DNA of 64,000 bases from Paenibacillus sp. UNC451MF (GCF_000686845.1 NZ_JMLS01000025.1:1-64000), one strand, 5' to 3'. Positions 1 to 7,921 are shown, counted from the first letter of the stretch. Notes: a model not told the origin generated them from the sequence alone. Numbers and translations: made by a program.

Positions 1-10
1 TTTTAGCCAT
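1..10 (-). CDS. Start of an unidentified minus-strand gene (partial)
   Basis: An ATG on the minus strand (complement of 8-10) is preceded by a GGAGGGG ribosome binding site (complement of 19-25) with 8 nt spacing. Only three codons (Met-Ala-Lys) lie inside the window, so no product can be named. The only support is the good SD and spacing. Confidence 0.3.
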
Positions 11-37
11 AAAAATATCCCCTCCAAGTTCCACTCG

Positions 38-67
38 AACCTCCATGATAACATGAAGGTTTTTTTT
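38..67 (+). terminator. Hairpin with T tract, plus-strand terminator-like
   Basis: AACCTCCATG (38-47) pairs with CATGAAGGTT (52-61) across an ATAA loop with one mismatch and is followed by T tract 62-67. As an intrinsic terminator it works only rightward. It also lies in the leader of the possible minus-strand gene at the window edge, where it would be a plain hairpin. Confidence 0.4.
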
Positions 68-470
68 GAGTGTCTACTTGAAGGGGATAATACCAAGCTG
101 TGACGGTTTTTTTGTGCGAATTCATGGTAGCCTCAAATGCTCTTCCCATCTCATGTGAGGTATCAGATTTCTTTCGTAAAGTCAAGCGGTTGCCACATCG
201 CTTGCTTCCACTACATCCAGTAATGCTGAATTTTCAAGCTATTATAGATGTCAAACCACTCAGTAATTTGTCGAAAATTGTATTTTCAGGAGTAAAAAAA
301 AGGCATATAGCTCTCATAATTTTTCAATGAAAACCTTTTCAAATGTAAAATTACATGAAAAACTAAAAAATATATCAAAAATTCCTTTATATTTGTGAAT
401 TTTCTATGACAGAGGAAGGAAAAATGCATTTTTGATCGAATTCTTGTAGTCGTAACAAAAAAACGTACAT
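68..470. other. AT-rich non-coding stretch
   Basis: No convincing gene is seen here. It should hold the promoter of the riboswitch-controlled gene, but I cannot pick a clear -35/-10 pair. A short inverted repeat ATGTAA-N2-TTACAT lies at 343-356 and could be a protein site. Confidence 0.4.
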
Positions 471-590
471 ATTGCCGAATTTCCACACAATGGAAAACGG
501 GGGATCCAAAACCCGGGTGAATTGATCTCGCAACAGAGTGATCATAGGGAGCCTTCAACCGAACCCTTAAGCTAACCTCGTAGGCACCGG
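471..590 (+). ncRNA. c-di-AMP riboswitch (ydaO-yuaA family)
   Basis: The hallmark blocks of the ydaO-yuaA aptamer occur in order: TTGCCGAA at the 5' end, CGGGGGATCC (498-507), GGGTGAAT (515-522), CCGAACCC (559-566) and AGCTAACCTCGTAGGCA (570-586). TGCC (474-477) can pair with GGCA (583-586) as P1. It lies directly before an NlpC/P60 hydrolase, the commonest target class of this riboswitch, which senses cyclic di-AMP and usually lowers expression when bound. Only about 16 nt separate the aptamer from the start codon and the SD AAGGGG begins at 591, so no separate terminator fits. Control at translation initiation is therefore inferred. Confidence 0.9.
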
Positions 591-606
591 AAGGGGAAAA
601 TTTCCT

Positions 607-1077
607 TTGAAAAAGTTTTTTGGTTTTGCCGTTTCTGTGGCACTGTTTTGCAGCATTCAAGTAGGAAGCGCTTTTGCGGAAACGCCGCTAAGTCAAGCCG
701 TGAACGAAGAGCTGGGAGCTCCTTACAAATGGGCAGGTACAACAGCTAAAGGCTTCGATTGCTCCGGCTACACTTCCTTCGTCTTCGCAAAATTCGATAT
801 CGATTTGCCTCATACGTCTAAAGGACAAGCAGCAATCGGTACAACGGTGTCCCAAGATGAGCTTCGCCCAGGCGATCTCGTGTTCTATAACACAGATGGC
901 AAAGGAATCTCACATGTAGGAATTTTTGTTGGTGACGGAAAGTTCTATCACTCCGCCACAAACCAAGGTGTTACGGTGACTAAATTGAGCGACTCGTACT
1001 ACACGAAGCGCTTTGTCACTGCGAAACGCATACTGTCGGATGAGCAGTACCAGCAAGTAATGACCGACAGCAAATAG
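607..1077 (+). CDS. NlpC/P60 family cell wall hydrolase, secreted
   Basis: A 156-residue protein with an N-terminal signal peptide (KKFFGF, hydrophobic core, likely cleavage after AFA near residue 24) and one NlpC/P60 domain. The catalytic Cys is in FDCSGYTS (about residue 51), the His in ISHVGIF, and a later His in YHSATN may complete the triad. Such domains cleave D-gamma-glutamyl-meso-diaminopimelate bonds in peptidoglycan stem peptides outside the cell. There are no SH3 or LysM binding domains, so it is a minimal enzyme. The start is TTG at 607 with SD AAGGGG at 591-596. The c-di-AMP riboswitch lies immediately upstream. This links wall hydrolysis to the turgor and cell-wall second messenger. 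Confidence 0.9.
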   Translation: MKKFFGFAVSVALFCSIQVGSAFAETPLSQAVNEELGAPYKWAGTTAKGFDCSGYTSFVFAKFDIDLPHTSKGQAAIGTTVSQDELRPGDLVFYNTDGKGISHVGIFVGDGKFYHSATNQGVTVTKLSDSYYTKRFVTAKRILSDEQYQQVMTDSK

Positions 1078-1099
1078 AAGCACTGTATCTATCTTTTGA

Positions 1100-1165
1100 A
1101 GCCCTCAGCGTTTACATCCGTAACGTCTCCAGCGTTCGGACAAGCCTGCTGGGCTCTCTTTCTTT
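1100..1165 (+). terminator. Possible terminator after the NlpC/P60 gene
   Basis: AGCCCTCAGC (1100-1109) can pair with GCTGGGCT (1148-1155), with a large loop and then a T-rich tail CTCTTTCTTTC. The long loop makes it weaker than the other terminators in the window. Confidence 0.4.
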
Positions 1166-1250
1166 CTATACGAATATTTAACCAAAAAGGTTGCAAGTGA
1201 ACCGCTTTCATATATATTCCAAATCAATCCAATTGAAGGGCCCGTGACCC

Positions 1251-2621
1251 ATGATTTTATTTGTGCACCGCAAAGATCTGCGGGTCAATGACCTGCCCGC
1301 ATTTGATTATATACGTGAACGTCGCAAGCCAAGCTTGCATGTGCTGATCCTCGATCCGTTCGTGCTGAAGCATGAACGGCACCGTGAGCACAGCGGAATG
1401 AACTTCCTGCAGCATGTCGCACGGCTGCAGCAGCTGTATCGTGCGGCAGGAAGCCGGCTGCACGTGCTGTACGGCGAGCCCGCACGGGTGGTGAGCGGAC
1501 TGCTGTCGTCGCATCCAGTGGAGGAGCTCGTGTTCCACGAGGACTACACGCCTTATGCGACGCATCGTGATCGTGAACTGCGCGAAGCGGCTCACGCCGC
1601 AGGCGTAGCTGTCACCGAGTTCGGCGAGCAATCGCTTGCGGACCTGCGCGACTTCCAGCGCTGGAGCGGCCGCAGCGAGCCGTACAAGGTGTTCACGCCG
1701 TTTTACCGGAAGTGGAGCGAGTACCTGCTCCACTTCTACCGGCCGGCGTTCGCCGCACATGTGCGGGAGCTCGCCCAAGCGGAGCTCGCCGAGGGCGCAG
1801 CCGCCGCCTACGCGCTGCCGCCCGAGCTGGCGGCGTGTCTCGCCCGCGACGCGAAAGCCGTGCACGGAGGCGGATCGGGCGCCGTGGCGATCGACCCGCA
1901 CCGCGTGCTGGGCGGCTTCCTCGCGGAGCGGCTCGGCAGCTACGCCGACGGGCGCGATCGCTTCGCGGATGAGGCGACGAGTCGGCTCAGCCGGCACTTG
2001 AACGTCGGTGCGCTCTCGGTGCGCGCCGTATACGAGGCGCTGCTCGAGTATCCTCAGCGCGAGGCTTGGCTGCGTCAACTGGCATGGCGCGACTTTTATA
2101 TTTATCAAGCGCGGCTCGACGCCGACTTCTTCCAATATGAGAAGCGTTATGATCTCTATAAGCTGAGCAGCTATCATTTCCAAGCATGGCGCGAGGCGCG
2201 CACCGGTATTCCTATCGTGGATGCCGCTATGACGGAGCTGAACATGACAGGCTGGATGCCTAACCGTTTGAGGATGATTACCGCTATGTTTCTTACCAAA
2301 AACTTGCTCTGCCCCTTTACTTACGGAGAGCAGTATTTCCGTTATAAACTGGCCGACTATGATAATACATTGAATCGTGGAGGATGGCTATGGTGCTCCT
2401 CGCTAGGGTTTGATGCGGCCCCCTACTTCCGTATTATGAATCCGGTAACGCAGTCACAAACACATGACCCGGAAGGAAGCTACATTCGCCGTTGGCTTCC
2501 AGGGCTATCTTCTTTGTCCAATCAAGCCATCCATCTCCCACAGCCTCATGCGATAGTTGATTTAAAAACGTCGAGAGCCCAGGCCATCGACGTCTATCGA
2601 ACGATATTGAAAAACGAATAG
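1251..2621 (+). CDS. phr: Deoxyribodipyrimidine photolyase (class I CPD photolyase)
   Basis: A 456-residue flavoprotein that uses blue light to split cyclobutane pyrimidine dimers in DNA. It has the N-terminal alpha/beta antenna-binding domain (VHRKDLRVNDLPA near the start) and the C-terminal all-helical FAD domain. Family motifs are clear: AAMTELNMTGWMPNRLRM (about 325-342), the FAD/lesion loop GGWLWCSS (about 378) and DAAPYFRIMNP. Length is normal for class I enzymes. The start ATG has GAAGGG about 10 nt upstream. The middle of the gene (about 1600-2050) is much richer in GC than the flanks, which explains long antisense reading frames there. It is a single-gene unit closed by a strong terminator. 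Cryptochrome function is possible but less likely. Confidence 0.93.
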   Translation: MILFVHRKDLRVNDLPAFDYIRERRKPSLHVLILDPFVLKHERHREHSGMNFLQHVARLQQLYRAAGSRLHVLYGEPARVVSGLLSSHPVEELVFHEDYTPYATHRDRELREAAHAAGVAVTEFGEQSLADLRDFQRWSGRSEPYKVFTPFYRKWSEYLLHFYRPAFAAHVRELAQAELAEGAAAAYALPPELAACLARDAKAVHGGGSGAVAIDPHRVLGGFLAERLGSYADGRDRFADEATSRLSRHLNVGALSVRAVYEALLEYPQREAWLRQLAWRDFYIYQARLDADFFQYEKRYDLYKLSSYHFQAWREARTGIPIVDAAMTELNMTGWMPNRLRMITAMFLTKNLLCPFTYGEQYFRYKLADYDNTLNRGGWLWCSSLGFDAAPYFRIMNPVTQSQTHDPEGSYIRRWLPGLSSLSNQAIHLPQPHAIVDLKTSRAQAIDVYRTILKNE

Positions 2622-2647
2622 AGCGGCCCCAGGCCGCTCTTATTTTT
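2621..2647 (+). terminator. Intrinsic terminator of the photolyase gene
   Basis: GAGCGGCC (2621-2628) and GGCCGCTC (2632-2639) form a perfect 8-bp stem with a CCA loop, followed by TTATTTTT. It overlaps the last base of the stop codon. It may also serve the convergent FMN reductase gene weakly. Confidence 0.9.
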
Positions 2648-2688
2648 GTGAGAAGCTTTCAAGTAAGAATTTCAAAGGTTTCCCTTCG

Positions 2689-3228
2689 TCATCCCCGTAA
2701 CTCTACAGCATTAGCCAGCGCTCGGAGAAGCGCTCTTATCTCCTCGGTCGTCTCCGCGTCCGTAAACTCGCCTTGCTCGTTTAGCTTTTTGTATATCAAT
2801 GGAATACTCAACTGGCCACCTTCAAAAAGGTTCGCCGTGATCATTTGAAGGGTCAACAGCAACGAGGCATGCGCCACCTTCCCACCTGTTGCCAAGGGAG
2901 ATGCGCTGATAACAGCCGTCGGTTTATTCAAAAATTCTCCTGAGGAGACGATCCAATCCAAGGCGTTCTTCAGAACTCCCGGAACTCCGTTCGCATATTC
3001 CGGAGTGCAGAGGATCACTCCATCAGCTATTTGAAGCGCCTTCCGCCATTCCATCAACGAGGCTGGCGAATCATCGCCATCTATATCAGGATTAAAATGC
3101 GGGAGCTCCCCTATCCCTTCGAACAATAATATTTCCATCCCCTCCGGCGCCAAGTCTGCTACTGCCTGCAGCAATCTTGTGTTGGAGGAAGCCTTGCGTA
3201 AACTGCCGGAAATGGCCGCGATTCTCAT
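2689..3228 (-). CDS. NADPH-dependent FMN reductase family protein
   Basis: A 179-residue flavodoxin-fold protein. The FMN phosphate loop is GSLRKASSNTR (residues 8-18) and the family signature PEYANGVPGVLKNALDW starts at residue 76. These enzymes reduce FMN, quinones, azo compounds or chromate with NAD(P)H in the cytoplasm; the true substrate cannot be read from sequence. The start ATG (complement of 3226-3228) is chosen because the beta-strand MRIAAISGS begins there and GAGGGGGG precedes it by about 10 nt; in-frame upstream extension is not family-like. It is transcribed alone, convergent with the photolyase and divergent from the DoxX gene. Confidence 0.88.
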   Translation of the reverse strand: MRIAAISGSLRKASSNTRLLQAVADLAPEGMEILLFEGIGELPHFNPDIDGDDSPASLMEWRKALQIADGVILCTPEYANGVPGVLKNALDWIVSSGEFLNKPTAVISASPLATGGKVAHASLLLTLQMITANLFEGGQLSIPLIYKKLNEQGEFTDAETTEEIRALLRALANAVELRG

Positions 3229-3365
3229 CCGCTGTTGCCCCCCTCTTTCGTAAATAACTACCATTATACACCATGGGGGCAACCCCATTTCTTAAACATG
3301 TTGAAATGGGTCTTCAATTACTCTCTTATGTCAAAACCATGAAAATTAATCCAAATCAGGAATAT

Positions 3366-3381
3366 TGTGATTATAATCACA
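3366..3381 (+). promoter_or_regulatory. Fnr/CRP-type operator, perfect palindrome
   Basis: TGTGATTATAATCACA is a perfect 16-bp palindrome that fits the Fnr consensus TGTGA-N6-TCACA exactly. Its centre lies 41.5 bp before the start predicted from the -10 box TACAAT (3403-3408), the standard class II activator position. A Rex site is a poorer match because the inner and outer bases differ. Confidence 0.75.
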
Positions 3382-3402
3382 TATAAAATTACGAGCTCAA
3401 GA

Positions 3403-3408
3403 TACAAT
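3403..3408 (+). promoter_or_regulatory. -10 box of the DoxX promoter
   Basis: TACAAT predicts transcription from about 3415. There is no good -35 box, as expected for an activator-dependent promoter, and the Fnr-type palindrome occupies the -41.5 position. Confidence 0.65.
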
Positions 3409-3467
3409 AAAGCTATCCAATATATTTCACAGTTTAAATTGCTATTCACATTAAGGAGGTTGGTTCC

Positions 3468-4034
3468 ATGAGCAAAAATGAAATCATGATACCCGAAAAT
3501 CCCGTATCACACTTTTTATTCAGCAGCACCAGAGCAGGTGTGATTTGGTTAATCATCCGGCTATATGTCGGCTACACATGGATCACATCCGGTTGGGGTA
3601 AAGTCACTAACCCTGCATGGACCGGAGATAAAGCAGGAACCGCTCTGCAAGGGTTCATTAAGGGAGCCTTAGCTAAAGCGGAGGCAGGCAAAGACGTGAC
3701 GGGCTGGTATGCAAGCTTTCTAGAAAATTTCGTGCTGCCAAATGCTAAGGTGTTCGGGTTCTTCGTCGCTTTTGGCGAACTGCTAGTAGGACTTGGTCTG
3801 ATCTTAGGCTTGTTAACAGGAATTGCAGCCTTCTTCGGCGGCATCATGAACGCCAGCTTCTTATTCGCTGGAACGTTGAGCACGAATCCTCTGCTGTTTA
3901 TTCTGGCTACTTGGCTGGTACTTGCTTGGAAAAATGCCGGCTGGTACGGGCTGGATCGTTGGGCGCTTCCATTCCTCGGTACGCCTTGGGGACGCAAACC
4001 ATCAAACGATAGCTTCAAGACAACACCGCTATAA
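3468..4034 (+). CDS. DoxX family integral membrane protein
   Basis: A 188-residue membrane protein with four predicted hydrophobic helices (starting at about residues 23, 95, 115 and 140) and the DoxX-type start of helix 1 (LIIRLYVGYTWITSGWGKV). A polar insert at about 50-90 matches the larger DoxX/TQO-like members. Relatives include the DoxD subunit of thiosulfate:quinone oxidoreductase and MhqP/YfiD-like proteins of quinone and redox stress; the exact function here is unknown. A strong SD AAGGAGG lies 10 nt before ATG. The gene is monocistronic, starts from the Fnr-type promoter above and is closed by a strong terminator, so low-oxygen induction is inferred. Confidence 0.85.
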   Translation: MSKNEIMIPENPVSHFLFSSTRAGVIWLIIRLYVGYTWITSGWGKVTNPAWTGDKAGTALQGFIKGALAKAEAGKDVTGWYASFLENFVLPNAKVFGFFVAFGELLVGLGLILGLLTGIAAFFGGIMNASFLFAGTLSTNPLLFILATWLVLAWKNAGWYGLDRWALPFLGTPWGRKPSNDSFKTTPL

Positions 4035-4055
4035 ACCTAGGCTTCTCTAAAAAGC

Positions 4056-4088
4056 AGTCCCGCCTTCATCTCATGAGGCGGGACTTTT
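4056..4088 (+). terminator. Intrinsic terminator of the DoxX gene
   Basis: AGTCCCGCC (4056-4064) pairs with GGCGGGACT (4077-4085), followed by TTTT. The stem is GC-rich and stable. Confidence 0.9.
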
Positions 4089-4255
4089 GGTCTCTCATCC
4101 CTTAAATAAAAGAATTCCCTAACTGAAACTAACATAAGGTCATTTGCATAGGAACGGCATGATGAACAGCATCCTCTTAGGGGATGGCTGTAGTTCCAGC
4201 ATATTTAAACTCATGAACTGGATTGGAGTGTTAACTTCGCCCCTCTGCTTGAGTT

Positions 4256-5224
4256 CTACGGAATCAAAATTATCTTTCCCGTGCTTTGTCGGCTCTCCAG
4301 CAGTCGATGCGCTTCTGCCCCCTCGCTTAGCGGGAAGACTTTGGGCCTCTCCAGCTTGATACTTCCTTCACGGATCCAGGTAAACAAATCATTGGCTCTT
4401 CGCGCTCTATCAGCTGGAGTCGTTACATGATTCCATAGATCTCCGCCCGTTAGCGTCTTGGATGTATCCATCAGCATTCGGGGATCGACTAATGCCGGAT
4501 CTCCCCCTGCCATACCGAAGAAAACAACCGTCCCCTTCGTCCTTACCGCTGCAAAGCTATCCATTAAAGTAGAACCTACCGAATCATAAGCGACCGTGAG
4601 TCCATCCCCTTCGGACGACCAGCGTTTGGCTGTCTCTACCCAGTCACCGTCGTAGAGCAGTACCTCATCGGCTCCTGCGGCTAGGGCCATCTCGCGTTTG
4701 GCCGATGATGAAGTAAGCCCGAGGACACGCGCCCCACTTAGCTTAGACAGCTGGATGAGAAGCTGCCCTACGCCTCCCGCCGCAGCATGAACCAGTACTT
4801 CGTCACCGTGCTGCAATCGATAGCTGTCTCGGGTTAGATAATGTGCGGTCATCCCCTGCAAAAGAACGGAAGCGGCTGTTTCAAAGCTGGTATCCTCGGG
4901 CAGAGGTATCACCTTCTCAATGGGCACTAGCACGAGCTCAGCGTTTGCATAAGGCACATCTGCAAATGCAATACGATCCCCCGGTTTTAGTTGCGTAACA
5001 CCTGCTCCCACCTGTTCTACAACGCCTGCGCCTTCATAACCGAGTATGTACGGCGGCTTTCCCGCTAAATGATAATTGCCGCGTCTACGATAAATATCAG
5101 CGAAATTCAATCCTACAGCCTTCATCCTTATCAGAACCGTTGAAGGTAATAGCTGTGGCGCCGGCAGCTCTGTATACTGTAGAACCTCCGGTCCGCCAAA
5201 CTGCTGGAACGTCAATGCTTTCAT
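4256..5224 (-). CDS. Zinc-independent NAD(P)H:quinone oxidoreductase (QOR-like MDR)
   Basis: A 322-residue medium-chain dehydrogenase/reductase of the quinone oxidoreductase subfamily. It begins MKALTFQQFGGPEVLQ, typical for QOR, has the NADPH-binding motif AAAGGVGQ at about 145-152, and lacks the catalytic and structural zinc ligands of alcohol dehydrogenases. The expected reaction is one-electron or alkenal/quinone reduction with NADPH in the cytosol; the substrate is unknown. The start (complement of 5222-5224) has GGAGGG 8 nt upstream and matches the family N-terminus, so in-frame upstream codons are excluded. It is transcribed alone, convergent with DoxX. Confidence 0.88.
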   Translation of the reverse strand: MKALTFQQFGGPEVLQYTELPAPQLLPSTVLIRMKAVGLNFADIYRRRGNYHLAGKPPYILGYEGAGVVEQVGAGVTQLKPGDRIAFADVPYANAELVLVPIEKVIPLPEDTSFETAASVLLQGMTAHYLTRDSYRLQHGDEVLVHAAAGGVGQLLIQLSKLSGARVLGLTSSSAKREMALAAGADEVLLYDGDWVETAKRWSSEGDGLTVAYDSVGSTLMDSFAAVRTKGTVVFFGMAGGDPALVDPRMLMDTSKTLTGGDLWNHVTTPADRARRANDLFTWIREGSIKLERPKVFPLSEGAEAHRLLESRQSTGKIILIP

Positions 5225-5590
5225 TATTTTTACCCTCCAAAACATTTCATATCGAGTGGCCATCTCGGAAGCTAACATGATTTTATGCAGATCCCATTCA
5301 TCATTAGTATACTCTTCCGTGAGCGGCAAACCATTCATCATCGCTTATTTTACCGAGATACTCCAGCGCTGTTTTCATACCTGGGCAAAAAATACAGCTC
5401 TATCCATTCAGGACATTGGCCGCATGCTGTTTATTAAGGTTGGCGCAATCCGTATTCCAAAAGCTTTCTCATTACTAGAAGCCGTGAATAGGCCTTACGC
5501 CGGGGACTACTAAAGTTTGCGTTGTTCCTTGGTAATAGGAATCTATGATACACTTAAAAAAATGACTAGAAAGCTTTAAGGAGATAGATG
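5225..5590. other. Intergenic region between divergent genes
   Basis: This 366-bp stretch separates the quinone oxidoreductase and exoA. Short reading frames on both strands lack ribosome binding sites and family resemblance. A possible exoA promoter is TTGTTC (5522-5527), 16 bp, TATGAT (5544-5549). Nothing else is recognised. Confidence 0.45.
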
Positions 5591-6355
5591 ATGAAACTGG
5601 TATCCTGGAATGTCAATGGTCTACGCGCCTGTGTGAACAAAGGATTTTACGATTACTTCAAAGAATGCGAAGCAGATATTTTCTGTTTACAGGAGACGAA
5701 GCTTCAAGAGGGACAAATCAGCTTGGAGCTGGGAGAGTCGTATAGTCAGTACTGGAACTATGCTGTCAAAAAGGGCTACTCTGGTACTGCCGTCTTTACA
5801 AAAATAGAGCCGCTTTCTGTTCGTTACGGCATTGAGGAAGATCAAGAAGATGAAGGTCGGATCCTAACGCTGGAGTTTGAGGCTTTTTACCTTGTGAACG
5901 TATATACCCCCAATGCCCGGCGTGATCTATCAAGATTAGACTACAGACTGGAGTGGGAGGAACGGTTTCGCGCCTACCTTCAGCAATTGGATGCTAGGAA
6001 GCCTGTCCTTGTATGCGGAGATTTGAATGTTGCTCACCAAGAAATAGATTTGAAAAATCCAAAGTCCAACCAGAACAATTCTGGCTTCACTCCGGAAGAA
6101 CGGGAGAAGATGACACGGCTGCTGGAGGCCGGATTTATAGATACTTTCCGACATTTCTACCCTGACCGGACGGATATGTATAGCTGGTGGTCCTACATGC
6201 CAAAGGTAAGGGAACGGAACGTGGGATGGCGAATCGATTATTTCCTTGCTTCTTCCAGACTGAGTCCTTTTCTGACAAATGCGCAAATTGATACGGAAAT
6301 AACCGGCAGCGATCACTGTCCTGTGACTCTAACGGTTTCAGATATTAGCGAATAA
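5591..6355 (+). CDS. exoA: Exodeoxyribonuclease III / AP endonuclease
   Basis: A 254-residue enzyme very close to Bacillus subtilis ExoA. It cleaves the backbone 5' of abasic sites and removes 3' blocking groups in base excision repair. Metal and catalytic residues are visible: WNVNGLRA at the N-terminus, Glu in LQETKLQ (about 34), Asp-Asn in CGDLNVAH (about 148-150), and the terminal GSDHCPV His. Motif KKGYSGTAVF is also retained. ATG at 5591 is preferred over 5588 because AAGGAG (5578-5583) is then 7 nt away and MKLVSWNVNG is the family start. It forms a single-gene unit and could act after the DNA glycosylase encoded near 44 kb. Confidence 0.95.
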   Translation: MKLVSWNVNGLRACVNKGFYDYFKECEADIFCLQETKLQEGQISLELGESYSQYWNYAVKKGYSGTAVFTKIEPLSVRYGIEEDQEDEGRILTLEFEAFYLVNVYTPNARRDLSRLDYRLEWEERFRAYLQQLDARKPVLVCGDLNVAHQEIDLKNPKSNQNNSGFTPEEREKMTRLLEAGFIDTFRHFYPDRTDMYSWWSYMPKVRERNVGWRIDYFLASSRLSPFLTNAQIDTEITGSDHCPVTLTVSDISE

Positions 6356-6555
6356 GAGAAGTTCTGAGATCGTTCCCCCTACCAGACTTCAAACGTAAGC
6401 ATCCCACTGAACTGGGGCGGGACATATCGTCTTGTATCTATTAGCTTGGGTGTTGAGAGATATTCAGAAAAAGCTGTGAACATCGCCTTCCGGCATCATG
6501 TCACAGCCCTCAAAAAAATTTAAAGCTCCCATGCTATAGTAACCTTGCAATTAAA

Positions 6556-6590
6556 CAGAGAGAGCCTGACAGGCTCCCTCTCTTTGGTTT
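6556..6590. terminator. Shared terminator between exoA and bdhA
   Basis: GAGCCT-GAC-AGGCTC with outer AGAG/CTCT pairing and a 2-nt bulge forms a hairpin ending in TTTGG on the plus strand. Its place between convergent genes suggests use from both sides; the T tracts are weak. Confidence 0.55.
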
Positions 6591-6605
6591 GCGCTGTAGC
6601 GTGAA

Positions 6606-7661
6606 TTACTTACTCTTTGGAGTAACAATAATTTTGATCTGGCTTTTCTCTTTGATAAGTGTCTCAAAGCCTTCCTCTACAATATTGGAGAGCGCAATCC
6701 GCTTGGTCACCAGCTTGTCTGCCGGGAAGTAGCCTTGCTGCATCAGACTGATGACCGCAGGGAAAACATCGCGGTAGCCGATGATACCGGCAATATTGCG
6801 TTCTTTCAGCACAATCTGGTTAGGGTGAATGGAGGCTTCACGCTCGAAAATGCTGACAATCATGATTTGACCGCTCATTTTTGTCGAAGCAATGGCTTGG
6901 TTCAATACGGCTGGTACGCCAGTCACTTCATAGCACACATCCGCTCCGCCGTTAGTGAGGCGTTGAATCTCTGCCACAACGTCCGTATCAGCTGGATTCA
7001 GGCCAATTGCGCCCAGCTCTATAGCTTTATTTCGTCTCTCTTCTGATAGCTCAACAGCATAGATTTTGGATGCCCCGGATGCTTTCAAGGCTTCAATCAG
7101 AAGCAATCCAATGGGGCCTGTACCGAACACAACCGCACGATCGCCTACTTTCAGCTGGCTCGAACGAACGGCATACAGCACAACAGCTGACGGTTCAACC
7201 AATGCACCCTGCTCATAGGAGAGGCTATCCGGAATTTTGTGAACCATATGTTCATCCGCCGCTACATACTCCGAGAAACCTCCGCCTCCGCCGGCGAGGC
7301 CCAGGAAGCCCATTTTGTCGCAAAGGTTGTATTTGCCATGCTTACAAGAATCACATGTTCCGCATGAGAATACAGGCTCCACCACGACGCGATCGCCTAC
7401 CTGAAATCGGCTTACTTCTTCACCAACCTCTACGATTTGCCCGGAAAACTCATGTCCCATTACGATAGGTGCTTTTTCATTCGTCAGCGGATGGGGTGTT
7501 CCCTCGGGAATAAAAATAGGACCTGCAGCATATTCATGCAGATCGCTTCCACAAATGCCGCATGCTTCAATTCTAATTTTAACCTGCCCTTTTTGGGGGG
7601 TCGGCTCATTGATCGTTTCTACGCGCAAGTCCTTCACACCATACCATCTTAACGCTTGCAT
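6606..7661 (-). CDS. bdhA: Zinc-dependent (R,R)-butanediol dehydrogenase family
   Basis: A 351-residue medium-chain alcohol dehydrogenase closely resembling B. subtilis BdhA, which interconverts acetoin and 2,3-butanediol with NAD(H). Catalytic zinc ligands are in CGICGSDLHEY and GHEFSG, the Rossmann motif is GTGPIG, and the BdhA-type segment GFLGLAGGGGGFSEY is present. Unlike B. subtilis BdhA it keeps the four-Cys structural zinc lobe (CGTCDSCKHGKYNLC), so related sorbitol or threonine dehydrogenase substrates remain possible. The start (complement of 7659-7661) has GGGAG 9 nt upstream; ATG at 7670 abuts the SD. A perfect LacI-type operator lies 67 bp upstream, and the regulator gene diverges. 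Confidence 0.85.
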   Translation of the reverse strand: MQALRWYGVKDLRVETINEPTPQKGQVKIRIEACGICGSDLHEYAAGPIFIPEGTPHPLTNEKAPIVMGHEFSGQIVEVGEEVSRFQVGDRVVVEPVFSCGTCDSCKHGKYNLCDKMGFLGLAGGGGGFSEYVAADEHMVHKIPDSLSYEQGALVEPSAVVLYAVRSSQLKVGDRAVVFGTGPIGLLLIEALKASGASKIYAVELSEERRNKAIELGAIGLNPADTDVVAEIQRLTNGGADVCYEVTGVPAVLNQAIASTKMSGQIMIVSIFEREASIHPNQIVLKERNIAGIIGYRDVFPAVISLMQQGYFPADKLVTKRIALSNIVEEGFETLIKEKSQIKIIVTPKSK

Positions 7662-7727
7662 ATTAGTCATCTCCCTGTAGGAATTAAGAAATAATTGATA
7701 TGGTTTCCCATCTTGATAGACAAAATA

Positions 7728-7739
7728 GGAAACGTTTCC
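7728..7739. promoter_or_regulatory. LacI-type operator before bdhA
   Basis: GGAAACGTTTCC is a perfect 12-bp palindrome with the central CG typical of LacI-family operators. It lies between bdhA and the divergent LacI gene. A near copy lies before the regulator itself. Confidence 0.7.
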
Positions 7740-7870
7740 GGTAACTATCATGTCACAACTCCGTCAAACTGTCAATTCGCAGGCAGCTGCTTTAACGGGC
7801 TTTTTTGCTGGTAAACTGGCTTCTTTCACGTTTTTAAGCGCCATCCCGTTATGCGGAAGACGCGCTATGT

Positions 7871-7876
7871 TATAAT
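7871..7876 (+). promoter_or_regulatory. -10 box of the LacI gene promoter
   Basis: A perfect TATAAT precedes the regulator gene; the matching -35 is poor (TTATGC at 7849-7854, 16 bp away). Confidence 0.5.
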
Positions 7877-7909
7877 AAGGATATAAATAGGAGTTAGCGG
7901 AATTGTCAT

Positions 7910-7921
7910 GGAAACGATTCC
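7910..7921. promoter_or_regulatory. Second LacI-type operator, before the regulator gene
   Basis: GGAAACGATTCC matches the bdhA-side palindrome at 11 of 12 positions. It lies downstream of the predicted start of the regulator transcript, where a bound repressor would block elongation, so autoregulation is likely. Confidence 0.6.

Noticed and set aside
1257-2183. Long antisense open frame (about 308 codons) within the photolyase gene
   Set aside because: It arises from high GC at third positions; no ribosome binding site and no recognisable family.
3365-3382. Rex-type site at the DoxX promoter
   Set aside because: Rex sites need TTGTGAA-N4-TTCACAA; the inner bases are T and A the wrong way round and the last base differs, while the Fnr consensus fits exactly.
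5256-5513. 85-codon plus-strand frame between the quinone oxidoreductase gene and exoA
   Set aside because: There is no ribosome binding site, no family resemblance, and it overlaps the promoter region of the divergent gene.
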